Assembly (NCBI GenBank): GCA_002395155.1
Contig: DGWD01000029.1
Coordinates: 59,655 to 123,654 of the forward strand
Reading direction: 5' to 3'
DNA: 64,000 nucleotides
Origin: Treponema sp. UBA4267
Lineage (GTDB): Bacteria; Spirochaetota; Spirochaetia; Treponematales; Treponemataceae
Made by a program: the position numbers and the translations under genes. The notes under the pieces are model-generated. The model did no database searches. It saw nothing but the letters and a program-made list of their open reading frames with translations, and was not told the origin of the DNA. Of the stretch, positions 26,152-34,742 are shown one piece after another (positions within the stretch are counted from its first letter, which is position 1; every line of letters begins with the position of its first letter).

Positions 26152-26990
26152 TTTCGACCTACTCCTGTTGAAAATTTCCTAAATATACAAAATATAAGAA
26201 AGGCAAAACCCGAAAGCATGGAAATTGTTGCTGCAGGAGGCCAATTTATTCCTACAGCCAGCAAAAATCCAAATGCCGACAGAACCAATCCTATAATTGA
26301 ACTAATGATAAAGAGCTTTTTCATGCCCAAAAACTTTTTTCCAGAAACAACGCTTGCACTCAAAACCGGAAGAATCAAAAGGGCATCTACCAGAAAAGCC
26401 CCTAAAAGTTTCATAGCAAGTGCTACAACAAGAGCAATAATTAAAACCATAATATTTCTATGTAATCCAACCTTTACTCCAAGAGAAATGGCTATTTCTG
26501 AATTAAAGAAGATGGTAACAATGTTCCTAAAATTTAAAATTATATAAAGCACAAGCAGTACTGCCAAAGCAGCCAGTACAACAAGATCAGTACTTGTAAG
26601 TGCAAAAGGACTTCCCCACATCAAACTAAGGGTATCCTTTGCAGGAACGTCATTTACATGCATGATGATGGAAGCAAGGGCCATACTAAAAACCATAGCT
26701 CCAGCAGAAGCCCCGCTAAAACCAAAACTTTGACTCCTGGTAAAAAATATCATTGCAAAAATTAATAGCAAATTTATAAGCAGAGTAACTGGAAGTATTG
26801 GTAAATTTAAAGCTAAAGAAATTGCACCACCCAAAATTACTCCATGCATAAGCATATAACGCATAGGAACCAGATCCAGACGCAAAAGCATAACTCCACA
26901 CAGAGGAAACGAAAAACCACTTATAAGCATGGCAATAAAACCACGAGTAACAGGTGCAAGACTAAACAAAAGGACAAATCTATCAATCAT
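26148..26990 (-). CDS. Metal ABC transporter permease
   Basis: 280 residues with eight or nine hydrophobic segments, the ZnuB/TroC (ABC-3) layout. The DALLILPVLSASVVSGKKFLG segment near residue 200 is the conserved core of this permease family. It overlaps the ATPase gene by 8 bases and the binding-protein gene by 4, so all three are translationally coupled. Confidence 0.87.
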   Translation of the reverse strand: MIDRFVLLFSLAPVTRGFIAMLISGFSFPLCGVMLLRLDLVPMRYMLMHGVILGGAISLALNLPILPVTLLINLLLIFAMIFFTRSQSFGFSGASAGAMVFSMALASIIMHVNDVPAKDTLSLMWGSPFALTSTDLVVLAALAVLLVLYIILNFRNIVTIFFNSEIAISLGVKVGLHRNIMVLIIALVVALAMKLLGAFLVDALLILPVLSASVVSGKKFLGMKKLFIISSIIGLVLSAFGFLLAVGINWPPAATISMLSGFAFLIFCIFRKFSTGVGRK

Positions 26991-28044
26991 CTATTTCCAC
27001 CTGTACATCTTTTACAGAATTCTGCCCAAGATAGAGTTTGTCCCATCCAGGCATTTTTTCAAGTTCTTTATCATGCGTAACTACAATAATTGTAGGAATT
27101 TCTGAAATAGTAAGAGAAAGCAAAATTTTAATAACCATTTCTTTATTTTCTGCATCCAAACTGGCAGTTGGTTCATCAAGCAGCAAGACCTTTGCATTTT
27201 GGGCAAGACAACGCGAAAGCTGAACCTTCTGTTTTTCGCCACCAGAAAGACTATTAAAACTTCGTTTTGCCAGATTACTAGAACAAGTTCGTCGCAAACT
27301 ATTAGAAATTATCTTTTCTTTATCATTTTTTTTTGCCTTTATCCCCAATCCTACAACTTCTTCCACTGAAAGACTTAAAGTTGCCTTATCGGTAAATTGA
27401 GGAATATAGCCAATTGTGTATTTTTCCAGTTCCTTAGGCGACTTTCCATCAATCAGAATCTGACCTTGTTCAATTTTATATACCCCTGCAATAAGACGCA
27501 AAAGTGTTGTTTTACCAGCTCCATTTTCTCCGCAAATCATAAGGTGGCCACCAGCCTTTAGCTCAAAAGAAAGATTGTTTATGTGGCCAAAGGAATGAGT
27601 AAGATTCTGAACAGAAATATCTAAGCCCTGAACTTTTTTTGCCCTCTGCCGAAGAAGAAAATACATCTGATCGCTGTCGTGCAAATCTTCCAGCTGGTTT
27701 TCGGTCTGACACAAAAGTTTTGGAATTAAATTTGTCCATATAAGTTCAATTTTTTGAGAATCTTCTGCTTTCTGATTTACTTCTTCAATATAGTTTTTGG
27801 CATTTTGGCTTAAAAGCTCTGCATTAATTTTTTTTATTCCGCAACGAATTGATAAAAGAGCAGCTGCTTTTCCTATTGCAGAATCATGCGATTTTAAATC
27901 ATCTTTAGGGCCATCATAAGTTTTTAAAAAATCCTCGAATTCAAAAAGAGGATGCAACCATTTTCCAGAACTTTGAAAAATTAAAGAATCTCCATTAAAA
28001 ACCTGTAAAGAAATCCCTTGTGGTAATTTATCCGTATAAGCCAT
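26983..28044 (-). CDS. DUF1893 domain fused to metal ABC transporter ATPase
   Basis: 353 residues from the ATG at 28044. Residues about 1-125 match the small DUF1893 family (deaminase-like fold): LPQGISLQVFNGDSLIFQSS, then IGKAAALLSIRCGIKKINAE and LIPKLLCQTENQLEDL. Residues about 145-353 are a ZnuC-type ATPase: Walker A GENGAGKTTLLRL, Q-loop GYIPQF, signature LSGGEKQKVQLSRC, Walker B VLLLDEPTASLD, switch His VTHDKE. The fusion is odd, since both parts are normally separate proteins. TATAAT (28054-28059) places the mRNA start about three bases before the ATG. Confidence 0.8.
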   Translation of the reverse strand: MAYTDKLPQGISLQVFNGDSLIFQSSGKWLHPLFEFEDFLKTYDGPKDDLKSHDSAIGKAAALLSIRCGIKKINAELLSQNAKNYIEEVNQKAEDSQKIELIWTNLIPKLLCQTENQLEDLHDSDQMYFLLRQRAKKVQGLDISVQNLTHSFGHINNLSFELKAGGHLMICGENGAGKTTLLRLIAGVYKIEQGQILIDGKSPKELEKYTIGYIPQFTDKATLSLSVEEVVGLGIKAKKNDKEKIISNSLRRTCSSNLAKRSFNSLSGGEKQKVQLSRCLAQNAKVLLLDEPTASLDAENKEMVIKILLSLTISEIPTIIVVTHDKELEKMPGWDKLYLGQNSVKDVQVEIDD

Positions 28045-28053
28045 TAGGCAAGT

Positions 28054-28059
28054 ATTATA
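28054..28059 (-). promoter_or_regulatory. -10 box of the metal ABC operon
   Basis: A perfect TATAAT on the minus strand ends nine bases before the ATG at 28044, predicting a leader of about three bases. The -35 region is not clear. Confidence 0.5.
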
Positions 28060-28143
28060 ACACGAGAAGGATACTTTTCCATAGAACAAAACTTTTGTAA
28101 TTTTGAACGAATCCTATTATATTAGATGTTAAAAGAGGTACTT

Positions 28144-28545
28144 ATGCAAAGAGCTATGGTTTATGATTCCGAAGAAAATATCTGGAAACCTGCAAATGGC
28201 CAGGGAATTGGAATTATTGAAGAGCAAATAATTCCCGAAAAACAAAAACTTGTCCTCCACTTCGGTAATGATGCTAAATACATTCGCTTTGATCTTATAA
28301 ACCACTGCAGAAACTTTGCCAAAAAACTTCACGCAAAACCAAACTTTCTCTATGGGTCAACCCATGCTTTAATGAAGGCAAGTGGCCTAGATGTTGAAGA
28401 AATATACAATCTAATAAAAAAAGAAAACGCCTGGCATATTGCAGAATTTGCACTCTTTCTTAAACTTGCAGATAAAAACACAGACCGAGAACGTCTTGAA
28501 CTTCTATATGATATAGAAAAAGACAATAATCCCTATAATTACTAA
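28144..28545 (+). CDS. Hypothetical protein
   Basis: 133 residues starting at the ATG at 28144, chosen because AGAGG lies five bases upstream; an earlier ATG at 28126 has no ribosome site. The middle has FLYGSTHALMKASGLDVEEI then YNLIKKENAWHIAEFALFLK, suggesting a helical protein. No signal peptide or membrane segment. Not recognised. It precedes the arginase gene by 23 bases on the same strand, so the two are likely co-transcribed. Confidence 0.7.
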   Translation: MQRAMVYDSEENIWKPANGQGIGIIEEQIIPEKQKLVLHFGNDAKYIRFDLINHCRNFAKKLHAKPNFLYGSTHALMKASGLDVEEIYNLIKKENAWHIAEFALFLKLADKNTDRERLELLYDIEKDNNPYNY

Positions 28546-28568
28546 AATAGGTTTATAATATAAACATT

Positions 28569-29477
28569 ATGAATGTACACATTTTAGAAATGCCCCTAGA
28601 TTTTGGGGCCAGTCGTCATGGCTCAGATATGGGGCCTTCTGCAATTCGTCTTGCAGGTATAAAGGAAAGACTCGAATCTCTTAATCATAAAACTTTTGAA
28701 CATGCCGATATTTTTCAGCCTCAGCCACAGGAATATGAGCAGGTAGGAAATCCAAAGGCAAAGTACTTAAAACCAATTGTTAATGCATGTACAAAACTTG
28801 CTGCCAGTGTAGAAGAAATTTCTAGCAAAGGAGACTTCCCTCTTGTTCTTGGAGGAGACCACTCAATTGTACTTGGTACTCTTGCAGGACTTGCAGCATC
28901 TGCCAAAAAAGAAAATAAAAAAATTGGTGTTTTGTATGTAGATGCCCACGGAGATTTTAACGACACAAACACAAGTCCAACTGGAAATATTCACGGGGAA
29001 TGTCTTGCCGCATCTGCAGGAATTGGTTTACCTGATCTTACAAACCTTTATTTTGAAGGGCAGAAAGTCGATCCACACAATATCTGTTTTGTTGGATGTA
29101 GGGACCTGGATCCAGGAGAAAAAGTTTTAATGAAGAAAGCAGGCGTTACCGTTTTTACCATGAGTGATATAGACCGCCAGGGCTTTTCTGAAATTGTAAA
29201 AAAAGTTTTGAAATTCTTTGAAACTCACGCAGACTGGATTCACGTAAGTTTTGATATGGATGTCTTAGATCCAATGTACGCACCAGGAACCGGTATTCCT
29301 CTTCCTGGAGGATTAACAAACAGAGAGGCCCTTCTCCTCATGGAAGAAATGGCCTCTATTGGTAAAGTAAAATCTGCAGAAATTGTAGAAGTTAATCCAA
29401 TTCTGGATGTTAGAAATCAGACCGCAATTTTGGCAGTTAGCCTTGCAGCCCGACTTCTTGGAGAAACTCTCTACTAG
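28569..29477 (+). CDS. rocF: Arginase
   Basis: 302 residues, the usual arginase length. The binuclear manganese site is complete: LGGDHSIVLGTLAGL, VLYVDAHGDFND, HGECLA and FDMDVLDPMYAPGTG. The N-terminal LDFGASRHGSDMGPSAIR is the arginase (rather than agmatinase) form. It splits arginine into ornithine and urea in the cytoplasm. Its end overlaps the convergent chemoreceptor gene by 4 bases. Confidence 0.92.
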   Translation: MNVHILEMPLDFGASRHGSDMGPSAIRLAGIKERLESLNHKTFEHADIFQPQPQEYEQVGNPKAKYLKPIVNACTKLAASVEEISSKGDFPLVLGGDHSIVLGTLAGLAASAKKENKKIGVLYVDAHGDFNDTNTSPTGNIHGECLAASAGIGLPDLTNLYFEGQKVDPHNICFVGCRDLDPGEKVLMKKAGVTVFTMSDIDRQGFSEIVKKVLKFFETHADWIHVSFDMDVLDPMYAPGTGIPLPGGLTNREALLLMEEMASIGKVKSAEIVEVNPILDVRNQTAILAVSLAARLLGETLY

Positions 29478-31375
29478 AGCTGGAAAGCACCTATCTGTTT
29501 TGACAGCTCATCAATTCCTATCTGATTATCTTGTGAAGATTCTGAAACTTTCTGTACAGCATTTGAAATGCCTGTAATACTTGTACTCATATCTCCCATC
29601 TGTGCATTAATCTTATGGGTAAGTTCGTTAAGATTCTTCATTTCAATAAGAACCTGTTCAGCTCCAGCAACCATTTCCTGAGAACCATCTGTAACCTGTG
29701 AAGTTGAGTTACGGATGTGTTCCATTGCCTCAAGAACCTGCTTGTTACCTTCTGACTGTTCTGTCATGGCATTCATTACGACATTTTCCTGAGATCTAAC
29801 AGTACTTGCTAAATCATAAATTGCATCGAACTTCTTCTGAACCTCTTTTGTATTATCTGCAACAGCCTGAATAGAACCAGAAAGATTCTTAAGACTTTCA
29901 TTAATTGTTTTACCCTGCAAACTAGACTGTTCAGCAAGCTTACGAATTTCATCAGCAACAACAGAGAATCCCTTTCCTGCTTCACCTGCATGAGCAGACT
30001 CAATTGCGGCGTTCATAGCAAGTAAGTTTGTCTGAGAAGCGATTGCCTGAATAATTGATGAAGCTTCCAACAAACTTGCAGACTGTTCAATAATCTGCTG
30101 AGAAGTCTGAACGGCAATATCAACAGAACGACGTCCATCATCAGAAGCCTGAGTAAGTGCATTTACAGATTCACTATTCTTTCCAAGAACCTGTGTAACA
30201 GAATTGATATTGGCAACCATTTCTTCTACAGCGGCAGAAGACTGAGTTACGGCAGAAACCTGCGATTCAATATTATCATTCAAAGCACGAGTGCGGCCCA
30301 TAATCTGATTTACAGAAGCAGAAGCTTCTTCTACACCAGCAGACTGATTTGACATCTGTTCCTGTACAAGACCAATACCATCGCTAATAGATGAAACTTC
30401 GTTCTTTACAAGACCCATTTGTCTCTCCAGTTCCTGAGCATTTTGTGTAGTAGTATCAATTGAACTCTTAAAATCAATCAAAAGATCCTGTGTAGAATAA
30501 TGTAACTGGTTTAATGAATTTGCCAATTCTCCCAATTCACAACGAATTAAAACAGGAATTGTAGGAGTCAAATAATTTTTGTTACAAAGATCTTCAGAAA
30601 ATTTATTTGTAAGTTTGATAACATTTTTTACATCACTTAAAAGAATGTACATATCAACCAAACCAAATAAAGCTATAGAAATACCCATTGGAAACATTTT
30701 TTTTGCAAACAAAGCATTTCTAGTAAGTTCATCATTTGCAGGAACATCAACAATAGATGCCAAAAGCAAAATCATACCAACCATTACAAAGAAGATAATC
30801 AAAAGGTTTCTCTGCATAAATGAAAAACCCTGATATTCTTTTTTATATGGTAACCAATCTACATTTTTTTCCATTGAAAAAATTGAAAGAATGTAACAAA
30901 AAACGGCAACAACACAAATTCCGCCGCCAAACATTATTGCAAAAGAATAGAAAATATAAGAAGTTCCATTGAAAGCTTCTGGTACAATTCCCTTTTTCAT
31001 ATTGTAAATACCAATAATAAGACCATATATAAGGGTATTTGAAATTGGCAATGCAAAAGTAAGGGTTTCTGTAATATTCAAAAACTTATTTGTTCGCTTA
31101 ATAGCCTCATCTGTACCATCATAACTCTTTACTACATTGTTAAATGCTACATAAGTAACAATTGGAAGTACGACAGCCATAATCTGACTAATAATACACA
31201 ATGGATTCATGCATAATGTCATACATTCTGCAAAAGTAAAACCGCCTGTAAATAATGCAAATAAGGGAAATGATAATAGAGGTAGAACATAAGTTAGAAA
31301 CATAATCAAGAAGATTTTCTTTGATACTCTGTACTTCGAGCTTAAGTCTGCTTCATTAATAGAAATTTCAGCCAT
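29474..31375 (-). CDS. Methyl-accepting chemotaxis protein with polytopic N-terminal domain
   Basis: 633 residues. The first ~260 hold about six or seven hydrophobic segments (for example IFLIMFLTYVLPLLSFPLF and NLLIIFFVMVGMILLLASIV) instead of the usual two around a periplasmic sensor. A HAMP-like linker follows, then the signalling domain with the conserved hairpin tip IASQTNLLAMNAAIESAHAG-EAGKGFSVVADEIRKLAEQS at about 440-480. It signals to CheA/CheW and controls motility. What it senses would be in or through the membrane. Confidence 0.92.
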   Translation of the reverse strand: MAEISINEADLSSKYRVSKKIFLIMFLTYVLPLLSFPLFALFTGGFTFAECMTLCMNPLCIISQIMAVVLPIVTYVAFNNVVKSYDGTDEAIKRTNKFLNITETLTFALPISNTLIYGLIIGIYNMKKGIVPEAFNGTSYIFYSFAIMFGGGICVVAVFCYILSIFSMEKNVDWLPYKKEYQGFSFMQRNLLIIFFVMVGMILLLASIVDVPANDELTRNALFAKKMFPMGISIALFGLVDMYILLSDVKNVIKLTNKFSEDLCNKNYLTPTIPVLIRCELGELANSLNQLHYSTQDLLIDFKSSIDTTTQNAQELERQMGLVKNEVSSISDGIGLVQEQMSNQSAGVEEASASVNQIMGRTRALNDNIESQVSAVTQSSAAVEEMVANINSVTQVLGKNSESVNALTQASDDGRRSVDIAVQTSQQIIEQSASLLEASSIIQAIASQTNLLAMNAAIESAHAGEAGKGFSVVADEIRKLAEQSSLQGKTINESLKNLSGSIQAVADNTKEVQKKFDAIYDLASTVRSQENVVMNAMTEQSEGNKQVLEAMEHIRNSTSQVTDGSQEMVAGAEQVLIEMKNLNELTHKINAQMGDMSTSITGISNAVQKVSESSQDNQIGIDELSKQIGAFQL

Positions 31376-31456
31376 TTTATAAACACTCCGTTTTTATAAA
31401 TATTGTACTATTTTAGCACAGGTATATTATAATTGCGATTTTTAAATGAAAATTTA

Positions 31457-32047
31457 TTAAATTATTTTACAAAATTCATTATCAGTGATGATATAACTCA
31501 TTTTTTCATCATGTTTTTCTATCGGAATTTTATCTGAAATCTGAATTGAAAAACAAACTCCTGCTAAATGAATCAATTCCAAATTGGATTGGGAAATGCA
31601 GGATTTTAACTTTGAAATATATGTATCATAATAGCCTTTTCCCCTTCCAAGTCTGGCTCCTTCCAAAGAAAACGCACGTCCCGGTATAAGAAACAATATT
31701 TCTTCATCATCATTTTTTATTTGGAATTTTGGTGCAGATTCAAGAGGTTCTTTAATACCGTAATAGTTTAATTCTGAATCATAAGTCTTTTCATAAAAAT
31801 CCATTTGTGAAGAGTTAGGAATTATTCTTGGAACATAGACCTTTTTTCCATCTTTTAGAGCCTGTTCCATAAAACTGTCCAAATTAACTTCATCTGCAAG
31901 AGCCATATACGAAAGGATGATGGAGGATTTTTTATAAATTTCCGAATTTAGAATACGCTGACAAATTAATTCCGATGCCTTTGGAAAAGTTTCCACAGAA
32001 TCATTTAAAAGAGCTTTTATTTTTTTTCTCAATTCAACTTTAGTCAT
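31457..32047 (-). CDS. 5-formyltetrahydrofolate cyclo-ligase
   Basis: 196 residues. It has the family's N-terminal LRKKIKALLNDSVETFPKAS, the substrate region SYMALADEVNLDSFM and the ATP/Mg signature ARLGRGKGYYDTYI near residue 130. It converts 5-formyl-THF to 5,10-methenyl-THF with ATP, recycling folate. Starts at ATG with no clear ribosome site upstream. Confidence 0.92.
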   Translation of the reverse strand: MTKVELRKKIKALLNDSVETFPKASELICQRILNSEIYKKSSIILSYMALADEVNLDSFMEQALKDGKKVYVPRIIPNSSQMDFYEKTYDSELNYYGIKEPLESAPKFQIKNDDEEILFLIPGRAFSLEGARLGRGKGYYDTYISKLKSCISQSNLELIHLAGVCFSIQISDKIPIEKHDEKMSYIITDNEFCKII

Positions 32048-32141
32048 AATTTTGTTTGTGTAAATAATAATTTAAATATGCTTTTTTTTCAAAATTTGAT
32101 GACCCTTTCCATTTATTTTGATATATTGATTATAAAATTAT

Positions 32142-32159
32142 AGTTAGTCTTGCCTAACT
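32142..32159. promoter_or_regulatory. Palindromic operator upstream of pyrKD
   Basis: AGTTAG-TCTTGC-CTAACT is a perfect 6-bp-arm palindrome. The same GTTAG-N6-CTAAC layout occurs twice before xylA (48698-48737). It lies 29 bases before the start codon, just after AT-rich -10-like sequence, a typical repressor position. Confidence 0.5.
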
Positions 32160-32187
32160 TTATCATTTTATATGGGGTAATTAATAT

Positions 32188-34113
32188 ATGGATTTGGCTG
32201 AAATAGACGATGAAGGAAAAGGTCTTCTATATTATGGAGATGCACTTGTAGAAATTTGCAAATTGGTCGAAGGTCAAGCAAATGTGTATCTTTTGCAAAC
32301 AACTTTTGAACTTGAAAGACAAACCCAAGTAACTCCACAAGCGGGACAATTCTATTTAATAAAAAGTAAAAAATCCAATGTAAATTACAATCGTCCTATA
32401 AGCGTATATCACGCTGAAGAAAGAATTAACAAAAATGGAAAAAAAGAAATTACCGTTCAATTTATGATTTTGGAAAAAGGTGAAGGAACAAAAGAACTTT
32501 GCCACATGAACACAGGTGAGCCAATAGTTGTAATTGGCCCTTTGGGAACTCCATGGCCTCGCCCAGAAAATAAAATAATTTCGGTTCAAAAACCAAAAAT
32601 TGCTATTGTGGGAGGAGGAATTGGAGTTGCCCCTGTTGCAAATCTTGCATCTTCCCTTCCAGACGGCTCTTACGATTTTTATGCAAGTTTTAAGTCGGGT
32701 TCTTATGGACTTGAAAATGTAAATCCCGCTCATCTCTTTATCACTACTGATGATGGATCGGTTGGTATTCATGGAATGCTCCCTGCAGCCTTTTCGGAAG
32801 AAGCTGTAAAAAAAGCTGGTTACGAACTTATTTACGCCTGTGGTCCAACGCCTGCTCTTGCTTATGTAAAAAATCTTGCAGAAAAACTTGGAATTAAATG
32901 CTGGATTAGTATGGAACACCGTATGCTTTGTGGCCTTGGTGCATGTTTGGGCTGTATGGTCGAAACAAGCGAAGGTCTTAAACGATGTTGTAAAGATGGA
33001 CCTGTTTTCGATTCAAAAATTCTTGAGTTTCCAAAACCTCCTGCCCGTCGCAAACCTTTAGATAAAGATGAAGAACCTGATATTTCTACTGAAATTGCAG
33101 GAATAAAATTCAAAAATCCAACAATTGCTTCTGCAGGAACATTCGCCTATGGTCACAATTTCCGCGGCCTTAGCGATGTAGCAGCATGGGGCGGCATCTG
33201 TTCAAAGGGGGTTACATTAGAACCAAGAACCGGTAACAGGGGAGAACGAAGCCTGGAAGTTGCAGGTGGAAACATGAACTCCATCGGGCTCCAAAATCCT
33301 GGGGTACCTTATTTTATAGAACATTTGCTTCCCGGAATGATTGGCCTGGGACCTGTAGTAATTGCCAACCTTGCCGGAAGTGATATTGAATCTTACGTTG
33401 AAGGTGCAAAACTTTTAGATAAAACCGACTGCAACATGATTGAGCTGAACATTTCCTGTCCAAACATTAAAGCAGCCGGTCTTGCATGGGGTATGAGTGC
33501 CGAAACTGCCTATTACTGTGTAAGTTCCGTCCGAGTAGCTACAAGTAAACCTCTTATGGTAAAACTCAGCCCAAACGCCCCTGACAACCGTCCTATTGCC
33601 CTGGCATGTATTAAAGCCGGTGCCGATGCAATCAGTCTTATTAATATGATTCATGGTGTAGCAATTGATATTGATAAAGGAAAACCTTTTTTTAATAACG
33701 TTCATGCCGGTTACTCTGGACCAGGCCTTAAACCGCTGGCTCTTAGAATTTGTTACGATGTAATAGAAGAAATTAACAAACTTCCTCCAGAGGAACGTGT
33801 GCCTGTAGTAGGAATTGGAGGAATTCAGAACTGGAAAGATGCAGTTGAATTTATTATGGCCGGATGCAGTGCTATCGAAATTGGTCAGGCTAAATTTACA
33901 AATCCAAATGTTGCAATTGATATTCAAACAGGACTAAAAGAATTTATGAAGAGTCACGGCTACCATAATATTGAAGAAATGAGGGGAATTGCTCAGGTAA
34001 AACATATAAATGAATTAGGTGATGGAAACGAAAAAGCCCACTACAAGGAATTAAAGGACATGGTTTTGTCTTACCTGCCAGTGCTTCCAAATACCTCAAA
34101 AAAATTAAAGTAG
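32188..34113 (+). CDS. pyrKD: Fused dihydroorotate dehydrogenase electron-transfer and catalytic subunits
   Basis: 641 residues joining two proteins that are normally separate. Residues 1-~285 are PyrK: the FAD motif NRPISVYHAEE, the NAD motif AIVGGGIGVAPVANL and a 2Fe-2S site LCGLGACLGCMVETSEGLKR with a following Cys pair. Residues ~300-641 are class 1B PyrD: FAGTFAYG-like start, NMNSIGLQNPGV, the catalytic Cys in LNISCPNIKAAG, MVKLSPNA and VVGIGGIQNW. It oxidises dihydroorotate to orotate with NAD in pyrimidine synthesis. A GTTAG-N6-CTAAC operator lies upstream and a terminator follows. Confidence 0.92.
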   Translation: MDLAEIDDEGKGLLYYGDALVEICKLVEGQANVYLLQTTFELERQTQVTPQAGQFYLIKSKKSNVNYNRPISVYHAEERINKNGKKEITVQFMILEKGEGTKELCHMNTGEPIVVIGPLGTPWPRPENKIISVQKPKIAIVGGGIGVAPVANLASSLPDGSYDFYASFKSGSYGLENVNPAHLFITTDDGSVGIHGMLPAAFSEEAVKKAGYELIYACGPTPALAYVKNLAEKLGIKCWISMEHRMLCGLGACLGCMVETSEGLKRCCKDGPVFDSKILEFPKPPARRKPLDKDEEPDISTEIAGIKFKNPTIASAGTFAYGHNFRGLSDVAAWGGICSKGVTLEPRTGNRGERSLEVAGGNMNSIGLQNPGVPYFIEHLLPGMIGLGPVVIANLAGSDIESYVEGAKLLDKTDCNMIELNISCPNIKAAGLAWGMSAETAYYCVSSVRVATSKPLMVKLSPNAPDNRPIALACIKAGADAISLINMIHGVAIDIDKGKPFFNNVHAGYSGPGLKPLALRICYDVIEEINKLPPEERVPVVGIGGIQNWKDAVEFIMAGCSAIEIGQAKFTNPNVAIDIQTGLKEFMKSHGYHNIEEMRGIAQVKHINELGDGNEKAHYKELKDMVLSYLPVLPNTSKKLK

Positions 34114-34150
34114 GCCTTAAAGGTTAATAACCTCCATAGTTATAGCTTTT

Positions 34151-34190
34151 CCCGACTTCTGTTTAATGCTTCCAGGAGTCGGGATTTTTT
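34151..34190 (+). terminator. Intrinsic terminator after pyrKD
   Basis: CCCGACT (34151-34157) pairs with AGTCGGG (34177-34183), followed by ATTTTTT. It overlaps the end of the convergent nrdG gene. Confidence 0.75.
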
Positions 34191-34681
34191 ATTTCCCCTT
34201 CATGCAGATGAATAAGCCTCTGATTTTCAGAACCACGGAATTCCAGCATAAGATTTTTCTGCTCTAAAATAAATGGGCCATCAACCAGAACATCAATACA
34301 TTTAAGCATGCGATCAGTATATTCGGTATACTTTCTACCACCTGCAACCAAGTCTCGATCCCAAACATAACCAGTCCAAGCCCAAATATCCTTTTTAGGG
34401 TAGATTTCCTTTAAACGCTCAAGAAAAGGAGCTAAAACTTCCTGATTTTCTTCCTCAAAAGGTTCCCCCCCTAACAAAGAAAATCCTTGAATATGAGAAG
34501 GCTTTAGATATTCTATAATTTTATCTTCAGTTTCTTTTGTAAATTCCTGACCATATTTAAAGTCCCATGTAGCTTCATTAAAACAGCCTGGACAACAGTT
34601 TCTACATCCACTTACAAACAGAGAAACTCTAACACCAAGTCCATCCGCTACATCAAAATTTTTTATATTTCCATAGTACAT
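34163..34681 (-). CDS. nrdG: Anaerobic ribonucleotide reductase activating protein
   Basis: 172 residues. Radical SAM motif C-x3-C-x2-C is present as SGCRNCCPGCFNEATW (near residue 30), followed by the glycine-rich SLLGGEPFEEENQ block. It makes the glycyl radical on NrdD using S-adenosylmethionine. It lies downstream of nrdD but a strong terminator stands between them, so read-through sets a lower level. Confidence 0.95.
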   Translation of the reverse strand: MYYGNIKNFDVADGLGVRVSLFVSGCRNCCPGCFNEATWDFKYGQEFTKETEDKIIEYLKPSHIQGFSLLGGEPFEEENQEVLAPFLERLKEIYPKKDIWAWTGYVWDRDLVAGGRKYTEYTDRMLKCIDVLVDGPFILEQKNLMLEFRGSENQRLIHLHEGEIKNPDSWKH

Positions 34682-34691
34682 TTACATCTCC

Positions 34692-34720
34692 AAAAAAAAT
34701 CCCGTGCCTTAAAACACGGG
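34692..34720 (-). terminator. Terminator between nrdD and nrdG
   Basis: On the minus strand CCCGTG and CACGGG pair across an 8-base loop and are followed by a run of eight T. It should stop most transcripts after nrdD and reduce nrdG expression. Confidence 0.8.
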
Positions 34721-34742
34721 ACCGTAAGATTATTTCACAAAA

